NCBI RefSeq assembly: GCF_023065955.2
Contig: NW_026622997.1
Span: forward strand, 10,650,001 to 10,714,000
Direction of reading: 5' to 3'
DNA: 64,000 bases
Source: Ursus arctos
Lineage: Eukaryota > Chordata > Mammalia > Carnivora > Ursidae
Part shown: in pieces, positions 25,337-38,539 of the stretch
Numbering within the stretch: position 1 is the first letter of the stretch
How the letters are laid out: the number at the start of each line of letters is the position of its first letter
Made by a program: the position numbers and the translations under genes
The notes under the pieces: generated by a model
Database searches by the model: none
What the model was told of the DNA's origin: nothing
Seen by the model: only the letters and a program-made list of their open reading frames with translations

Positions 25337-26019
25337 AAGTTTGACTCATATGAATAGTATCATGTAGTATTTGTTCTTCTGTGTCTGGCTTATTTCAGTA
25401 AGCATAATATTTAAATGGTTATTTTCTAACTCAACAGTTCCTTTTACATTCATGAGTTGGTACAAGATAGGCACTTTTGTTTGTTTATTTATTTATATTA
25501 GCAAGGACCCATTGTTTATTCAATTGGTTATAATCTGTTACTATTATTTATTTCCAGTGCTGAAACTGTGCCAACTTTAGTCAGTGGTTGTCCCTGCAAG
25601 CTGTCTTTCTTTCCCATTTACATATTCTTACCATTTTTGGAATCTTTCCTGACTTTCTGCCACAGGATAATCCAGGCTCATCTTGTATTTTCCCTGCCAT
25701 GGTCCTGGAGTTAGCCATTTTTCCAAGAAGTCTTGGTTCCTTTCTGTGGAAAATGGTATTTAGAAACCATGATGTGAGTGTCAGGTGTGCTCATTGCTAT
25801 TAGATATCAGTAACAGAGGACAGAATGAGAGCACGTAAGTATGTATATTACAGACATAATATGCATATTTATATTCATCTATCTGTCAAAAATGTGAGTT
25901 CACACCAATACTTCCAATTTCAGTTCAACTCTACAGAGTGTTGCACACACTCTAGTGTTTTCCCTTTTCACATTTGTAACTATCTACAATATAATTACTT
26001 ATCAGTCTCCTTTTACCAA

Positions 26020-26520
26020 TACTGGCCCCTATCCATCCTTCCCTCCTACTGCAAAGACACTTAACCTACCTAGCTTGGGCTCTAATATTCTGCTTTGGGC
26101 TGCTGTTATGACTCTCCAATGAAGATGTTTTCCTTACTTGACTTGAGGATTTGACAACCTGCATGGTGCTACCTTCCTACTTAGTATGGGTTCCACTGGC
26201 CTGTGCCAGGCTGCTGATATCACCACCTTCCCATTACACGGACACCTTCTGCACCTGGTTCTGGTCCAACAGTCTGTGCTGGGCTGATGCCATCCTCCTA
26301 TAAAGACTGCTCCTCATCCTGCTTGGGCTCTGTTACTGTGTATTTCCCTGACTGCTGTCATTATCATACCCTATGAAAATCTCTCCCGCACCCTTCAGGC
26401 TCTGACAGCCCATGTTGTGTTACCACTATCCCCCAGATGGGTACCCTCTTCATCTTGCCTGGGTCCTAGCACCCCAGGCTGGGATGTTGTTGCTCCAACA
26501 CCTTGCTTGGCCCCACCTAA
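26020..26520. repeat. Degenerate tandem array, about 7 units of roughly 60-80 bp
   Basis: Related blocks recur in the same order: an A-rich start (CTCCAATGAAGATG, CTCCTATAAAGACTG, CCCTATGAAAATC, CCCCAGATGGGTAC), a TC-rich middle with CTTG and TGGG (CTACCTAGCTTGGGC, ATCCTGCTTGGGC, ATCTTGCCTGGGTC), then a GCTGGGCTG-type end followed by ATNAC or ATC. The repeats are seen by eye; unit length varies. No open frame spans it. Confidence 0.6.
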
Positions 26521-29500
26521 AGGTATTTTGTTTGAATTATTTCAGAAGAAAGAATGATATGAAGAAGCAAGACAAATAGAAATGCTTGAAGAAGGTTTTT
26601 ACCTTTTGAAACTTCTACAAGTCTTCTCTCTTTTATTTACATTTTGGCTCCCACTAGGATTTTTCCTTCCAGTCACATTTGAATCTTAGTATGATCTAGA
26701 ATTTTGAAAATATCTCAAAATTTATCTGGTAGTAGGGCATGAACAAGAGCAATTTGCATGCATTTTAAAATTACTCCTACGTTATACCTAGTTGTATAAT
26801 TGTGTAGTCAAATTACCATTATGACACACATTACGACTTATTGGTGAATATGTGTAGGAGTTTGTCACCAGAATACTTGTTTCTTCAGTCTGTTTCACTG
26901 CATCAGTGAAAAATTCCATGATATTTCATCTGGAACTTCTAGACTTTATTAGGTTTAGACACATTAAATTTGCTCAGATGTGATCTGATACTTCAGGGTG
27001 TACGAAACATGTGAGTCCATATACTGATGTAAGTGCTTGTGTGATATAATCTAAAAAAATTCAAAATTTTACTTTATGTTATCCCCCCCAAAAACAGACG
27101 TCGTGTATTTAAAATTATATATGCTGTAATATTTAGTGTATATCTAATAGAAGCATTTTTTCCTTTGGTATTGATAAGAAGTGAACACTTAGTTTCTAAG
27201 TACACAGACCGGCTTCCAGCTATGTACATTTGCAAACTTGTTTCTCCCACATACTTCCAGTGAGGACCACCCTCAGTCATAGTCATACCACGGCATAGAT
27301 CTGTTCTTTGCATTTTTTGTGACGAAGAGATAGCAATATTCCCAGAAACCATTCTTAGGTTGAGACGACTATCGATAACTTCCCTAAACACAAGAGGGAA
27401 GTGAACCACAGAAGTGTATCCAACTAAATACAGAGTGACTCTATTCTCAATTCATCTTTCCCTTCTCTGCATCCCCAAAATGCCTGTGGATAGTCCAACG
27501 CCACCTAACACAAAGGGAGGTGTGACGGAAGGAAAACTGCTAATTTAACTGCTTGTTGTTAACATATCTTTCCTTTTGTAAATTTTACGATATTTATGAC
27601 CATATGACAATCAAGCCGGGACCCCTCCAAGGCTTTGGAAGGGCCTTAAGAAGCTTGAGTTTTGTTAGTTTTCTGGTCAGTCTGCCTCGGCGGGGGCTGC
27701 AAGGGAGTCTCTGTTCTGCACACCCACATCATTGGAAATAGAGATGCCATCAGTCTTCATCTTATATTTCCCGAGCTCTGTCATTTTGTGACACCATGAG
27801 AATCTGACCTTAACAGTTTTTATTTTCAGTAAGTCCATAGCTTTTAGGAGGAATACAAAGAAACAGAATTTTAAAAAAGCATGTTTTTAGGTTGGTGTAA
27901 AGGAGGAGAGTTTAAGCAGTCCTTTTCATGTGGATTACGAACTTGTTCAATAAATGAACATGAAATTTAATTCAACTTACATTTAATTGAGAACTGTTAC
28001 ATATAATGCATTATATAGATGACGTGGAAAACACAGAGGTTAGACAAGTCATATGAACTAGCTAATCTTACCTAGATGGCCTTACAAAATGGTTAATTAA
28101 GACTGGCAGAGGGTATTCAATAAGAAAGATAGTTTATTTTGTAAATCAGGAAGTGTAACTTTGCACTTGTAAGCCTTAATATCTAGTGGCTATGTCCTTG
28201 ACATGAGTACTTACCAAAGAGTAAATAATGAATTAGCCTTTTAAGACTAAAATGATACTGCATTCTAGCAACTAAGATATAATGAAATCATTGCTACTGG
28301 TTTATAGAGTAGGTTACCTAGACCATCAAGAGATTATCAAAAAGCATATCTTTATTGTTAAACTTTGAAATAGCTTTTCACTCACCCTTTTCGTATTCTT
28401 CTTTTCTCCTTATATATGAGACACAGAATTAAATGTAGTAGGATTAAAGGGAAATTATCACAAAAGTCAATGAAATTAGGTACTGCTAAGAGTGACTGTA
28501 TCTTTAGAAAGAAAGGCTATTTCTTTTAAATTTCAAAATAATTGTTTATTATAATATTTCAAATATACGGAAATATCTGTGTACCCACAACCCAGACTGA
28601 AATTCTCTATGTCCTTCTCTCTAATCTCCGTTAGTGTAACCACAACCTTTCAATTGGTGTCTATGCTATTCATAAATGCTTCATATTTGTACTATATGGA
28701 TATGCAGCCATATGCAATTTGGAGTATTACTTTGGAAGCTTTTAAACTTTGATTAAAAGGTATAATATAAGATTATTCTGTAACTTGCTTTCACACAGAC
28801 ATTGTTTTTGAGATGTTGCCATGTTGACTTTAAGCTATCCTTATTTCTATGTTATTGTTGGTATGTATATTACCTTTAAAAAAAAAAAAAAAACCAAACA
28901 CAGGATATATTCTAAGAAAGAAAGGCTATTGTCCTTATCTTAAGCTTCCTTAATATCCAAATCTATAATCGATTCTGCTTTTGTGCTCACACTGCCCACA
29001 TTTCAATTTGGACCCATTTGAAGATCAGCCACAATAAGGCCATACATCTACTTTCATGATCCTTTCCTAGAATTCCAAAATTGAATGGTTTTCACAGGTA
29101 CATGCAAATGAGTCAAAGTAGTGAAGGGACACACAGGGAAAGCAAAGTGCCGTGAACCCTCCCTGAGGCCAGGAGAAGGCAAATGGAAAGAGTACCGAGA
29201 ATCTGAGATGAAGTCTATGAAAAGAGGCAGCGCGGAGTCATGGTCAGTTCCCCGTCTGCTCAGCCCCTCCCGTCATTTCTCAGGACTTAGTGCCAATGCA
29301 TTTACTATCCGGAGATACAGTGTCAGCGCTTGGTCTTTTGAGACATAAGAAATTTCCCTTTGAAAAAAGCATCATTTTTGTTAATTTGGATTTCCCTGAA
29401 AGCTTAGTTCTCATGCATTTGATGCCCTAAGAATTTGGAAATAAAGGACATCTATATTTCATTCTAAATGAGACATCTTTATACCTGGAATTACAGGCTT

Positions 29501-32330
29501 TCTCTTTCCCTGAAAATTACTTCAGGGAAGGCAAAGGGACAGACACAAGAGTGGAGTTTGAATGTCACTCCTTCCAGGGCTGGTTTCCTGTGGTCTCTTT
29601 AGATGAGGAACACAGAAGTGGCCATGATATCATCAGCCCTTCATGCTGATTCTTTACAGAACAGGCAATCCCAATTTTCTATGACTTGTCATAGGGTTAT
29701 AGATGGAAAGGCTGAGACTTCATACTTCACAGCCCAGCTCAGCTCTGCACTGTAGAAGACTTTTTACTACCCCCTGGTGGATGAAGTAAGAGAAACAAGA
29801 TCCCCACAGTCCAAGGCCAAAGAACGAGCAAACTGGTTAATTCTTGGGAGGGGGATGTGGAGGGAAGAAGGAGCAATCTTAAGTATACGTGGAGCTGCGA
29901 AGTGGGTGATAATTTGGTAACTCCTTTATTTAAATGTCTTGTCTCCCTATTATGTAGTGCCCACCATTGGGCCCAGGTCCTTCACTGTTGTATTCATTCT
30001 GGCACACCACTTTAGCTTACCCTTCCTACCCAGGGATCCCTAACATGTCCCACTTAAAAGAGCCCCTTTCCCAGCCCACTTGGATGGAGGATCAATGTCC
30101 TTCTCAACACACACTGTTCAACTGTTTCACTCCTGATAGTTTTTCCCCAGACCTGTCTTCTCATCCTAGCTATCTCAAAGCATATTCATATTCTGGATAG
30201 CGGTTAGCTTGCAATGGGTCTATGCAACACAGAGCGCCATGTGTTTTCCAATGAATTTATGCCTCCATATGTATGTAGTGTTTCTTGAAAATTTGACCTC
30301 CTCCAACCTGCTAATACAGTTAACATTTTTGGAGCCTTGATTCTTATTAGTTGCTGCGTCCTTAACATCTCTTTGCTTCCAGACCTTTATTTTACTTGCT
30401 TTTACTAATATCCATGGTTGTTAATTGGAAGGCTATTGTCATTAAAAACCGGGCCTCAGGTGCTGTGAGAAAAGCCTGGGAACTCAGCTAATAAATTGGG
30501 AAGTCTCTGTCTCTTCTTGTTACTTCTATCATTTTCATTACTGGCAGTCCGAGAGCATATTGTCCTTATCTGATAAAAGGGCGCACTCATGAGGTCCAAG
30601 TTGTGAGTTATGAGAGCGGTAACAGAATTCTTGTTTATGGACACATGCTTCAAGCACAATTCATGACAGTCATCTTGGTCACAGAAAGCCTGAAAGACAT
30701 ACTGAGTGTTTCACCTCAGAGTGTTGAGGTGGAAATGTTAGGTGTTATGGAAACTGCATAGTCTTATAATAATAGATCCTTAGAATTGGAAGTGATTTTA
30801 GAAATCTTCTTATCCATTCTCTTGTCTAGTTCAGAACCTCACGGAACCATAACCAGAAAATGGGCTGGATGCCCAACCCCTTCTTCGGCACGTCCAGGTT
30901 GAGGACTCTTTCCCTTGAGTAGTTGTTTGGTCCAATGTGAGCAGCTGTATTTGTGGGAGGGTCAGCACAGGGTGCCCAGTTTGATGGAAAATGAAAGTTC
31001 AGCTTCTCTCCTTTTTGTTGTCTTCATCTCTAAGTTCCTAAACCCAGCCTCATCCTGAACCACAGTCTCAGTAACTGCAGGAGCTCTAGAGTGATTAATG
31101 TTATCTGCGAAATTGTTTAAAATCACATTGGCAGAAGTCTGAGCAGAGAAAAAGGTTGTTTCTGACTCTCCGATTATTGTCTTGAGGGTGCCTGTTATGG
31201 GAAAACGGGAGATAGGGTTCTGGGAAAACTTGGTTAGGATAATTCAGGTTGGAATGCTTCAGGGTATTCCGTTTCCAGAGCGGAGCAGAAAGTCAATGCG
31301 CTATGTTTAAATGAGCTGTGGTCAATGATGAAGTTCTCATTCCCATCCCATCTTGACCCCCGTTCTCTTTTATATTTATTTAGACTTTAATGCTTGGACC
31401 AACTCTAGAAGGTGGAATGGCAAAAAGAAAACAAATTGCCTAGAGACAAAATGCTTTGGGACTTGAGTGGCGTATGGGAAGTGCTTGAATGAGAGTAAGC
31501 AGAATGACAAGGTTACCCTGAACTATAAGTACCAGGGAGAATAACACTCCTTCCCTACTCCATTAGGTGACCATCAGAACCATTCATTCATTCAACAGTG
31601 CTTACTGACAGACTATCCCGTACCAGATACATAGTGATGTATACACCAGAACCACGGACCTTCTTTTATAAGTGGAAAAGTGGATGCTTGCCTAAATGGT
31701 ATCTATTTTAATCATTCGAAACTGTTAGTCATTTTTGGCAAAGGAAATCATCGTGATGGGTCAGCCAGATACTACAACTTCTTTCAACATTTGGTACGAA
31801 TTGTCAGGGAAGCCATGCCAAGGCGCAGCAGAGATGAAAAGAGACAATCAACTTTAAGAGTAAAGGGTATAATTTTTCCATGTGTTAACATATGGTTGGC
31901 CACACGATCTCTCCTGCATTTACTGGTTTTTGTATACAACGAGGTGAACCCCAGCTGAGGTAGCCTGAATATTAATGATGAAGACTCTTAGTTTTCTGGG
32001 TTCTTTTCTAAGCTCTATCTATGTGGTATTGAAATGAAGACAGCAACTCCTCCCTCTCTGGCGTCCCGGTATTTCTTAGGTAGAGAAGTACTAGTTGGTC
32101 AAACAGGCTCATTTGGGTCTGGTCAGATGGCGGTCTTTCAAGAAGTAAATCCGCAAGTTGATGTCTTCTGTTAGGAGGAAGAAGCCCCAAGTAACTTAAT
32201 TAGAATTCAATTAGTATGCACGGTTAACTTCTTAGGCCCAGGGAGGAGGACAACATAAAACCCAAAAAATCTTAATGTAGTCAGAACCTGTGTCTTCATC
32301 GTGGCATTTCTAAGAATAATCTTCTTACAC
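26521..32330. other. Intergenic, AT-rich, little recognised
   Basis: I see no gene. The 28510-28900 block (AATAATTGTTTATTATAATA, TTTCAAATATACGG and a later poly(A) run) resembles an old LINE 3' end. A MIR-like patch lies near 31575-31630 (CATTCAACAGTGCTTACTGA). The open frames at 27074-27409 and 31680-31958 have no recognised domains. Confidence 0.5.
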
Positions 32331-32339
32331 AAATTTCAT

Positions 32340-32780
32340 TGAGGAATAACTAAGATAGCTCCCAATGATTCCTGCTTTCTGATATTCATGTCCTGTGTAA
32401 TTCTTGTCTCTTGACTGCAGGCTGGACTCAGTGACTCATTTTTTAACAGAGTATGACAAAAATGATGAGTGTCACTGCTGAGAATAGGCTACGAAAAGAT
32501 TTTGGCTTCTGTCTTGCTCTCTTGCTTTCTCATTGTGATGCAAGCCAGATGTCAAGTTGCGAGCTGCCCTATCGAGAGGCCTGTAAGATAAAGAACTGAG
32601 AGAGGCCACCAGCCCACAGCCAGCAAGGAACCGAGGCCCACAGCACACCAGTCTGCAGAGAACCTGTGAATGAGCTGAAAACAGCCTTCAGATGACACTA
32701 CAGCCCTGGCTGACCTTGATTGTTGCCTTGTGAGAAATCTCGAGCCAGAGTACCCAGTTAAGTCTGACCTGGATTCCTGA
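32340..32780 (+). mobile_element. MLT1-like MaLR LTR, old
   Basis: The motifs include TATTCATGTCCTGTGTAATT, CTCTTGCTTTCTCATTGTGA, GTTGCCTTGTGAGAAATCTC and GAGCCAGAGTACCCAGTTAA, ending near CTGGATTCCTGA. This order is that of an MLT1-type LTR 5' and middle part. Confidence 0.6.
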
Positions 32781-33010
32781 AAAAATTTTAAATATTATTT
32801 TGAATGCTTTGAGCATTCTTGAATGCTCTTATCTTTTGGTAAATATATGTACACATTTCTGTTGGAAATATACCTAGGAGTTGAATCACTGAGTCACAGC
32901 ATGTATTCGGATTTATGGTACTGCCAAGTAGTGTTTCAAAGTCTGCACTGTCACCAGCGGTGCCCCAGACCAATCACTATTTTCAGCAGGGCTCTTCACT
33001 GCTTCTCAAT
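32780..33010 (-). mobile_element. L1M 3' UTR fragment
   Basis: GGAAATATACCTAGGAGTTG and ACTGCCAAGTAGTGTTTCAA are antisense text of an old L1 3' UTR, directly after the MLT1-like LTR. Confidence 0.6.
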
Positions 33011-35050
33011 TCAGCACAGGACCGAGTGTGTCATGGGATTTAAACAGCATGTTTTATTAGTAATAACATTAATGAAAAAATAATAACACTGAAGGTAACT
33101 TTTTGGATACCTAATTATCTAATGTATTAATTTTTGAAAAACAATATACAGCCAGGACTTCATCATGTTTTATTATTTTACATGTATGGAGCACTAACAG
33201 AACAAAATATTAAGCATGAGTTAGGATACATAGATACCATGGCTGTGCTTAAATTAGATTTTTAGGGAGATAACCAGGATTAAAGAAAAGAAATAGTGGA
33301 AGTAGAACTCTTTTATATTATGTTTTATTTTATGTTTTATTTTATATATTTATTTTATTTTATTTATGTTATATTTAGGTTATTTAGGTGAATCTCGGCT
33401 TTTTATTTTTCAGTTTACATTTCCCAGATAATAGCTGTCACTTTCTGCTTAACATTACTAGTGAAGATATCACGAAAGCCTATTATTTTTCATCGTAGAG
33501 AGAGGTTTTATTTTATTATACCTAATTTTAAATTTTATATCAGTAATAACACCTTGTTGATCTGTATGGGTTTTTAGCATTGTATACTCAATAAAGATAA
33601 TTGGGATATTATTGAAGATGTCTAGCATCTCTTTTAATGATCAGATTCCTTTTTTAGAACCATATTTTTTGGATTCATGGTTATAGCCAAGACAAAAGAC
33701 TAATGCTCATAGCTTGGCCTTGTGTCTATAGTAAAAGCAATGTACAAAAAAGCAAGTTTGGCAGCACCAGGGCAATGCCATGGACACTTCAGCCTGGACA
33801 GGTCAGCTATGGGTAGGGGAATACTTGGCGGGAGGGTTCGTGAACTTCTCACTGGAGACTCCCCAGATGATATAGATGTCCAAATTTGAAATATGGGTAA
33901 CATCAGCCATAAGAAACTAGCCCCAGAAACAGTAAAGAGAAAGGAAATGATAAATATCATTAAAAGTAGGAGAATAAAGATGTCATTATGGTAGGAAACG
34001 ATCATCTTAAATCCATATTAAATGCCATAGTTTGTAATGTAATGCTTTGCTAAGCTTAGGAATCTCTCTTTTGAAGAAAAGATATAGAATGCCAAATCAG
34101 ATGCTCCCCCATTTCCTGAGGGCTGTGTAGTGCTGATGAGCTCAGGCAAGAGAAACAAGGGTGCACCAGAAGCTAACTCCCAGGGCCTTCTGTCAGGGAT
34201 CTTGGGGGACCACCTGGATCCAGGCCTTCTGTGGGTTTGGGATGTTTTGTTGAAAGACTGCACAAAAATGTGAGACCCCACTGTGGCATAAAGGCCCTTG
34301 TAGGCTGGACAGAGAACAGCTACTCATTATGACTACTGCTGAGTGCTGAGGACACATTTCTAGAGGGCAAGACTGCTCTAGGGTCACTGCCATCAACTGG
34401 CTAGTTTTTGACTCATCTTTAACTGAACACTTCAGGTTTTAGGCCATTATGGGGCTTACCTGTAATAGTGGCCAGAAATTTCAGGTTTAGGTATAACTGA
34501 TATAAAAATAAGTTACTTTATTTCATTTTACTTCACTTAGTTAGAGCTAAATCAGTGTAGACCTATGTGCAAATCTAGGCATTTTTGAATGTTTAGGGAG
34601 AAAACAATGGCATGTAGGTTCATGACCAGACTGTTCCCTGGTACTTCAGCTCATGGGGAGGCTGGGTTTGTGGGGGTAGTAGAGGATCTGACATCGCTTC
34701 GAGGTTCTCATGGAATGGCCCCATTTCCTGTCTCTGTGAGAGAGCGGTGTTATCCCCCTATCCTATCGTGTTCTTTCTCACATCTTCAAGTTATCCCTAA
34801 TGGCATTTAACCAAACCTTAATGAAGCTGATGAAGATTCCAGAAAACCATAGCTTAAAAGGAGGAGTTCAAGGAACTGGCAGTATTGAAACAATTAAACT
34901 TGGAAGCATACATGTTAGGTCTCTTCAAATACATGGAAGCTGCTGAGTAATGAACAACTATGCATCGTTCTATATTTTTTGGAAAGAAAAGATGAAGGTC
35001 AAACAGAGCATTTACTCAATGCAAGAAGAGCATTAATCAGTAAATTGCTC
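33011..35050. other. Intergenic, nothing recognised
   Basis: The stretch is AT-rich, with a TTTTA-rich patch at about 33310-33380. No gene is supported. Confidence 0.5.
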
Positions 35051-35054
35051 TCCT

Positions 35055-35630
35055 TTCTGAGATTGTTGGGCTCAGTGCTCTGGTTTTATATCACTGCATT
35101 GCAGATAACCTCAAATCTAGTGACTTAAAACAACTGTTTTATCATATCTCATGATTTGGTGGGTCAGGAATTTGGGCAAGGCTTGGCAGAGTGATTCTTC
35201 TGCTCTAAGTGACCAAGGTCACTTGGTGGTGGTGGTACTCAGCTGGTGGATGGGCTGATCTGGGGAGCCAAGATGGCTTTATTATCGTATCTGGTGCCTT
35301 GGTGGAAGCTGTTAGAAGGCTGAGTTCATCTAGGGTGGTTGACCAGAGAATTAACATGTAGCTTCTCCGGAATGACAGTCTCAAAGTAGTTGAGCTTTTA
35401 CATGGAAGCTCAGGCCTTCTATGGAGAGGATTTCAAGAGATAAGAAGTGAAAGCCACCATTCTCCCAAGGCCTGGGCCTTAGAACTTGTAGCATTGTTTC
35501 TACCACATTCTTTCAGTCAAAGCAATCATAGAGCCTGCCTAGAGTTGAGGGGTGGGAAGGTGGATCCCACCTCTCAATGGAAGCAGTGACAATAATTTTA
35601 TGGTATTCTATAATCTACCACGTTTAGGTA
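35055..35630 (+). mobile_element. Ancient interspersed repeat (family uncertain)
   Basis: The block begins TATCACTGCATTGCAGATAA, then 'agtgacttaaaacaactg', 'catgatttggtgggtcagga', 'gtactcagctggtggatggg', 'agagataagaagtgaaagcc' and 'tcccacctctcaatggaagc'. The same order recurs in mammals. I cannot decide between an LTR and a DNA element. Confidence 0.55.
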
Positions 35631-38539
35631 ACAAACTCTGATTGTAATTATTCTTACACTGTCTAAACTTGCTCAAACCAAAAAGAAGAAAGAACATTTT
35701 CTGTGTTATAGGTACTTGCTTTGTACTAATAGGTAATACTCATTAGGACCCCTTATTTGAATTAGTTTCAGGGCTGGTGAAACATTGCTTAGATAATTAC
35801 TTAAGTCCTAGAACAATGATTAGTGTGAAAATTAATGGGGGCTCATTAATTGTATCAGCAGCAAGCTGACCAAGCATCTTTTTGAAAATGGCCATTGTCT
35901 TTGGAGCTAAAAAGCACTCAATGTAACTCCTGGCACTTGAGGTGAGCACAGTCTCCTAGTTACTCATCTTGCTGCAACAGAGGTCTTTGTTTTTTCTTCT
36001 CATGAATTTATGTATTTGCTTTTATAGAGTGATTTCTGATAGATACACTCAAAAGATGTTTTTGTTGTCTTCTTTTTATAGAGACTGGAAGGTAAAACTG
36101 AGTCTAAGTGGGTCGAGGTGCTGAAAATGGAAGGCGTGTCTGTAGAAGCATTTGGCTCTCTTGCGTACTGAGTTGGAGAGTTTTGTCTTTAAGATAGAAG
36201 TAAAAATGGTCCTAGGAATAAGATCCTGGGTCTTCATCCGTCTCTACCAATGGTAACTACTTGGTTGCCCAAATTTCAGCTCCTAGGAGCTTATCTGTCA
36301 TATACTTGTATTAGTCTTTGAAATGGACAGCTCCCCTTGACACGCTGCTTTTCTCACTTTGTATCCACCTGGGCCCTGGTACATCTCATTTCCCGTTCCT
36401 AGACCCCAACATGGTCATGTTCCCAAGCTTATACCTTCCTCACTGACCTGAGTTAAGCAGTCCACCCCATACTGTCTTGGCCTCGTCCCTCCTTGACCCA
36501 CCCACTGTAGTTTTTAGTTCTGATCCAGTTTTTCTTTTCTTTTCTTTTTTTTAAATTAGCAGTCTCTATGAGCCTTTCTCCACACACAGGGCAGAAGGAA
36601 CAAATTCTCATTCTTGGAAGTGCTCTAATTCTGACCCATACCTGCACTTCCGTGCTGAAATCTCTTTAGACACCTTCTTACAAATTATCTCATAAGTCAT
36701 TGTGGTGAATACGGAGAGCCCCGGCTCTTCTTGTTGGATACTGACCATCTCCCCATGCCAAGCTAATTGCAGTTCCCCAGAAGGGTCATGCTCTTTCTCT
36801 TCTCTAGGCTGTTACATGAGCTCTTCTTTGCCAAATGATCTCTATCTTACCTCCTGCTTTTCTTTTCATGATTCAATTTAAATAAGGGAGGCTTTTTCAG
36901 GCATTTTTTTCTCTTTATTCCCATGGTATTCTGGGTATCTCACTATCAACATAGTGTCCCCATGTACCTTATCTATTTATATATCTGGTTCCCTCCTCTG
37001 GATGTGAGTTCTTTCTGGGTAGGAACCATGGGACTTTTCGTTGTTGAATTCCCAGGCTCTAGGATGATGCCTAATGTTCAATAAATACTAGTTGAATTTG
37101 TGCTTGCACAATTAATTAGTGCATGAATGGTTAAATAGATGGTTGGAATAAAGAATGGATAGGTGGTTGGAAGGCTGGCTGGCTGGTTAGCTGGCAGGAG
37201 GATGGCTGCACAGTAGAAAAGATGAATGAATGGATGGCTGGGTTGGTTGACAATTAACTTTATAGTAATTTTGGAAGGATGTTCATAAATGACAACCTTA
37301 CATCTAGAATTTTGTGACTTTTGATTTCACAAACTCCATTTCCTTCTATAATATTGTAAATTTGTACAATTTCTTGTATAAAATTTATACAAATTCTTGT
37401 TATACTGCAGCTCTATGAAAAGCCTTGGAGTTGATTTTGACTCAATATTCTTAAAAACTTTGAGAGACAAAAGATTTAAATAAACTAGTAAACTAGGGGT
37501 TGATGTCACTGCTTGTTCCCATCTGTAGCTTGATTTGCCATGATGTGTGGTTTCCTAGACTTTTTTAGGTTCTTTATCAACAGGCTTGAAGTAATTACAT
37601 TTACTTGTTTTACATGATTGATGTAGTGAAATTACTTGGGGATAAAAATGTATTCATACAATCTCTCTCTCTCTTTGTCTCTTTCTCCCTATCGACCTCT
37701 CATCTATCTATCTATCTCCCTATCTCATTGTCTATGATCTATCTATCTCTAGGTTTGCATGTGCTGTTGTTCAGTTTTGCTTCACATATCCCCAGAAGAA
37801 TCTTGTGGAAATGTAAGTATTCTTACTCCTCTTTGGTCACTGAAGCAAATTTGTTCAGAAGCATAGAGGACTAGCCGAGGCAGACACTAGAATTCAGCGT
37901 CTCTGGTGCTATCTGAAATTCATTGCTTGTTACCACTGCTAAAATGATTTTTAGAGCTGCAGCATTATTATACAGTGTAGAATCCCAGCTGTCAGAGGGG
38001 ATGGGCTGGCTCTTAGGCATGATGAATAGGTTTTATTTTGAGTGCCAACTCTAAATCAGTTGGTAATAGCTGCCTGGAGTACTGCGTTGAGGACAATTCT
38101 GAGGCCCTCTCTGAGCAGCAATTGTTCAGTGATATTGCCATGAGTGTAGGGTCTCCATACACACTTGCCATATATTTTCTATCTCTATTCTAAGACCACA
38201 AAAGGTGTTCATTATGATAGCTGTCCATGCTGGTTTGTCCACTGATTCACTAAGAGATCATTCATGAAAAAGTATCTACAGAGATTCTGCAGTTTCTGGA
38301 AGCTGATTTTGAACTGCATACGTACACTTCCTCCTTTGATGACTGTGGTTAATACAATGCAAAAACAGCAGTGAGGAAAGCTAACTATGCATGAATACCT
38401 ATTAAAGTCATTTCCTTTAAAGGGGAAATGCTTGTTTTCCTAGCCAGGGTAGGTCATCTACTAAGGAAGGGTGGCTTCTTGACCACTTGTGGTTAGTAGT
38501 GTTGTATTGAAAATTAAAACTGTTCACTTTTATGCAGAT
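35631..38539. other. Intergenic, immediately 3' of F13A1
   Basis: No gene is seen. Two simple-sequence patches occur: a degenerate TGGC/TGGA stretch (37135-37250) and a TCTA/TCTC stretch (37660-37750). Confidence 0.5.
37135..37250. repeat. Degenerate (TGGN)n minisatellite-like patch
   Basis: Imperfect GGTTGGAAGGCTGGCTGGCT and GAATGAATGGATGGCTGGGT units, not a clean array. Confidence 0.7.

Larger units (their letters stand above)
24470..25560 (-). mobile_element. L1M 3' UTR fragment, split by two SINEs
   Basis: The left part (24470-24944) has ATTCTATTGAGGTATTGATA, TGTGTACAACTTGATGAGTT and CACCCATCAAACTACCACCA. The right part (25337 onward) has TGAATAGTATCATGTAGTAT and GGCTTATTTCAGTAAGCATA. 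Together they form the 3' region of an old L1 in antisense. The two SINEs at 24945-25336 interrupt it. Confidence 0.75.

Noticed and set aside
26521..38500. Neighbouring gene (NRN1 is next in human 3' of F13A1)
   Set aside because: No exon is recognisable. In human it lies more than 100 kb away as I recall, so it is not expected in this window.
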